Position numbers and translations under genes: made by a program. Below the pieces are notes generated by a model. The model saw only the letters and a program-made list of their open reading frames with translations. It was not told the DNA's origin and did not search any database. Positions 48,778 to 49,180 of a stretch of DNA of 49,180 bases are shown in pieces. Position 1 is the first letter of the stretch. Every line of letters starts with the position of its first letter. The DNA lies in assembly GCA_051745635.1 (NCBI GenBank), contig JBNJEH010000016.1:1-49180 (forward strand), given 5' to 3'. Source of the stretch: Brumimicrobium sp051745635. GTDB taxonomy: Bacteria; Bacteroidota; Bacteroidia; Flavobacteriales_D; Crocinitomicaceae.

Positions 48778-49180
48778 TATGTGCTCAGCTCGGAATTCCT
48801 TATTTAGCAATAACTGCCAGCGTTAGTGGGTAGGAAGATTGCACGTTTTGTCGAAGTTGAAAATGAGGTAAAGAATACAAACCCTTTTCAGGGAAAAGTA
48901 GTGCATATTTTCGATTAACAGAATTCGTACAAAAAAAGTTAAAAAATTGGAATTCTAAAGAATAAATTGAGAAAACTTGGTGAGCCGTTTTTTTTTTTTT
49001 TTAGTCTTGCAGTGTTCGATTGATGATGAGGCCTTATTTTCTATCTATTGAACCACTTGAGTCGAAAAATTCGGCTTGATAACATTAGTGGGCGAAGAAA
49101 ATCAATTTCAATTCTCTAAACGCCTTAATTACCATGACTTTCCGAAACTTTTCTTTGCGTGACGATTTGAATTGGTAAAT
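48778..49180. other. Gene-free end of window
   Basis: I see no gene or repeat here. The only notable feature is a run of 15 T at 48988-49002 with no stable stem in front of it. Confidence 0.5.

Noticed and set aside
48601..48810. 69-codon minus-strand frame in the second dispersed element
   Set aside because: The frame is not preserved in copy 1 and runs out of the element; its product has no recognised features.
48988..49002. Run of 15 T as a terminator
   Set aside because: No stable inverted repeat lies directly before it and no gene ends nearby.
1..49180. Integrated prophage, integrative element or CRISPR-Cas/defence island
   Set aside because: No integrase, transposase, phage structural, cas or conjugation gene was found; only the single RhuM-Fic gene and non-coding repeats hint at mobility.

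Overview
The window looks like chromosomal DNA from a member of the Bacteroidota, most likely Flavobacteriia-like. Supporting signs: an ftsZ 3' end followed by a YqeY gene; a secreted protein with a type IX secretion (T9SS) sorting domain; promoters of the TTTG-N19-TAnnTTTG type; almost no Shine-Dalgarno sequences; a merged str-S10-spc-alpha ribosomal cluster in which rpsJ directly follows fusA; and a zinc-free ribosomal protein L36. Species cannot be named from the sequence alone.

Region 1-2.7 kb: the end of ftsZ, yqeY with a clear terminator, a secreted YD-repeat protein, then about 1 kb without protein genes. That gap holds the first copy of a ~540 bp dispersed element with terminal inverted repeats, and a minus-strand tRNA-Asn with its own terminator. 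Region 2.7-5.2 kb (minus): a tandem-domain universal stress protein, and an iron-sulfur pair (NfuA-like scaffold and Mrp ATPase) behind a near-consensus promoter. Region 5.3-10.7 kb (plus): a lipoprotein, an Nramp-fold transporter lacking the usual metal motif, RecQ, and an AS3MT-like arsenite methyltransferase.

Region 10.7-16.3 kb is the most accessory-looking plus-strand block. It encodes a lipoprotein, an ECF sigma factor overlapping or abutting it, a membrane protein overlapping the sigma gene (N-terminal domain resembling an anti-sigma, C-terminal beta-rich domain), a small T9SS cargo, an outer-membrane barrel, and a fibre-like protein with nine 20-residue repeats. It ends in a strong terminator. 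I read it as a candidate envelope-sensing and surface-fibre locus. Region 16.4-24.3 kb holds an M20 amidohydrolase with a half-size TauE/SafE-like membrane protein, an AT-rich RhuM-Fic gene that looks acquired, an MBL-fold hydrolase, an unrecognised helical-repeat protein and a UvrD/PcrA helicase. Region 24.5-28.0 kb is one 1160-residue sensor: beta-propeller, Y_Y_Y domain, one membrane helix, coiled coil and PP2C/SpoIIE phosphatase.

Region 28.2-45.4 kb is one long translation operon: rpsL, rpsG, fusA, the S10, spc and alpha genes with secY, infA, rpmJ and rpoA, and a terminator after an unusually extended rplQ. No tuf, adk or map is present in it. era and der follow. The last 1.5 kb has no supported protein gene. 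It carries a REP-like hairpin repeat and a second direct-oriented copy of the ~540 bp element, so the two copies bracket nearly the whole window. The element pair and the 10.7-16.3 kb locus are the best candidates for something undescribed.
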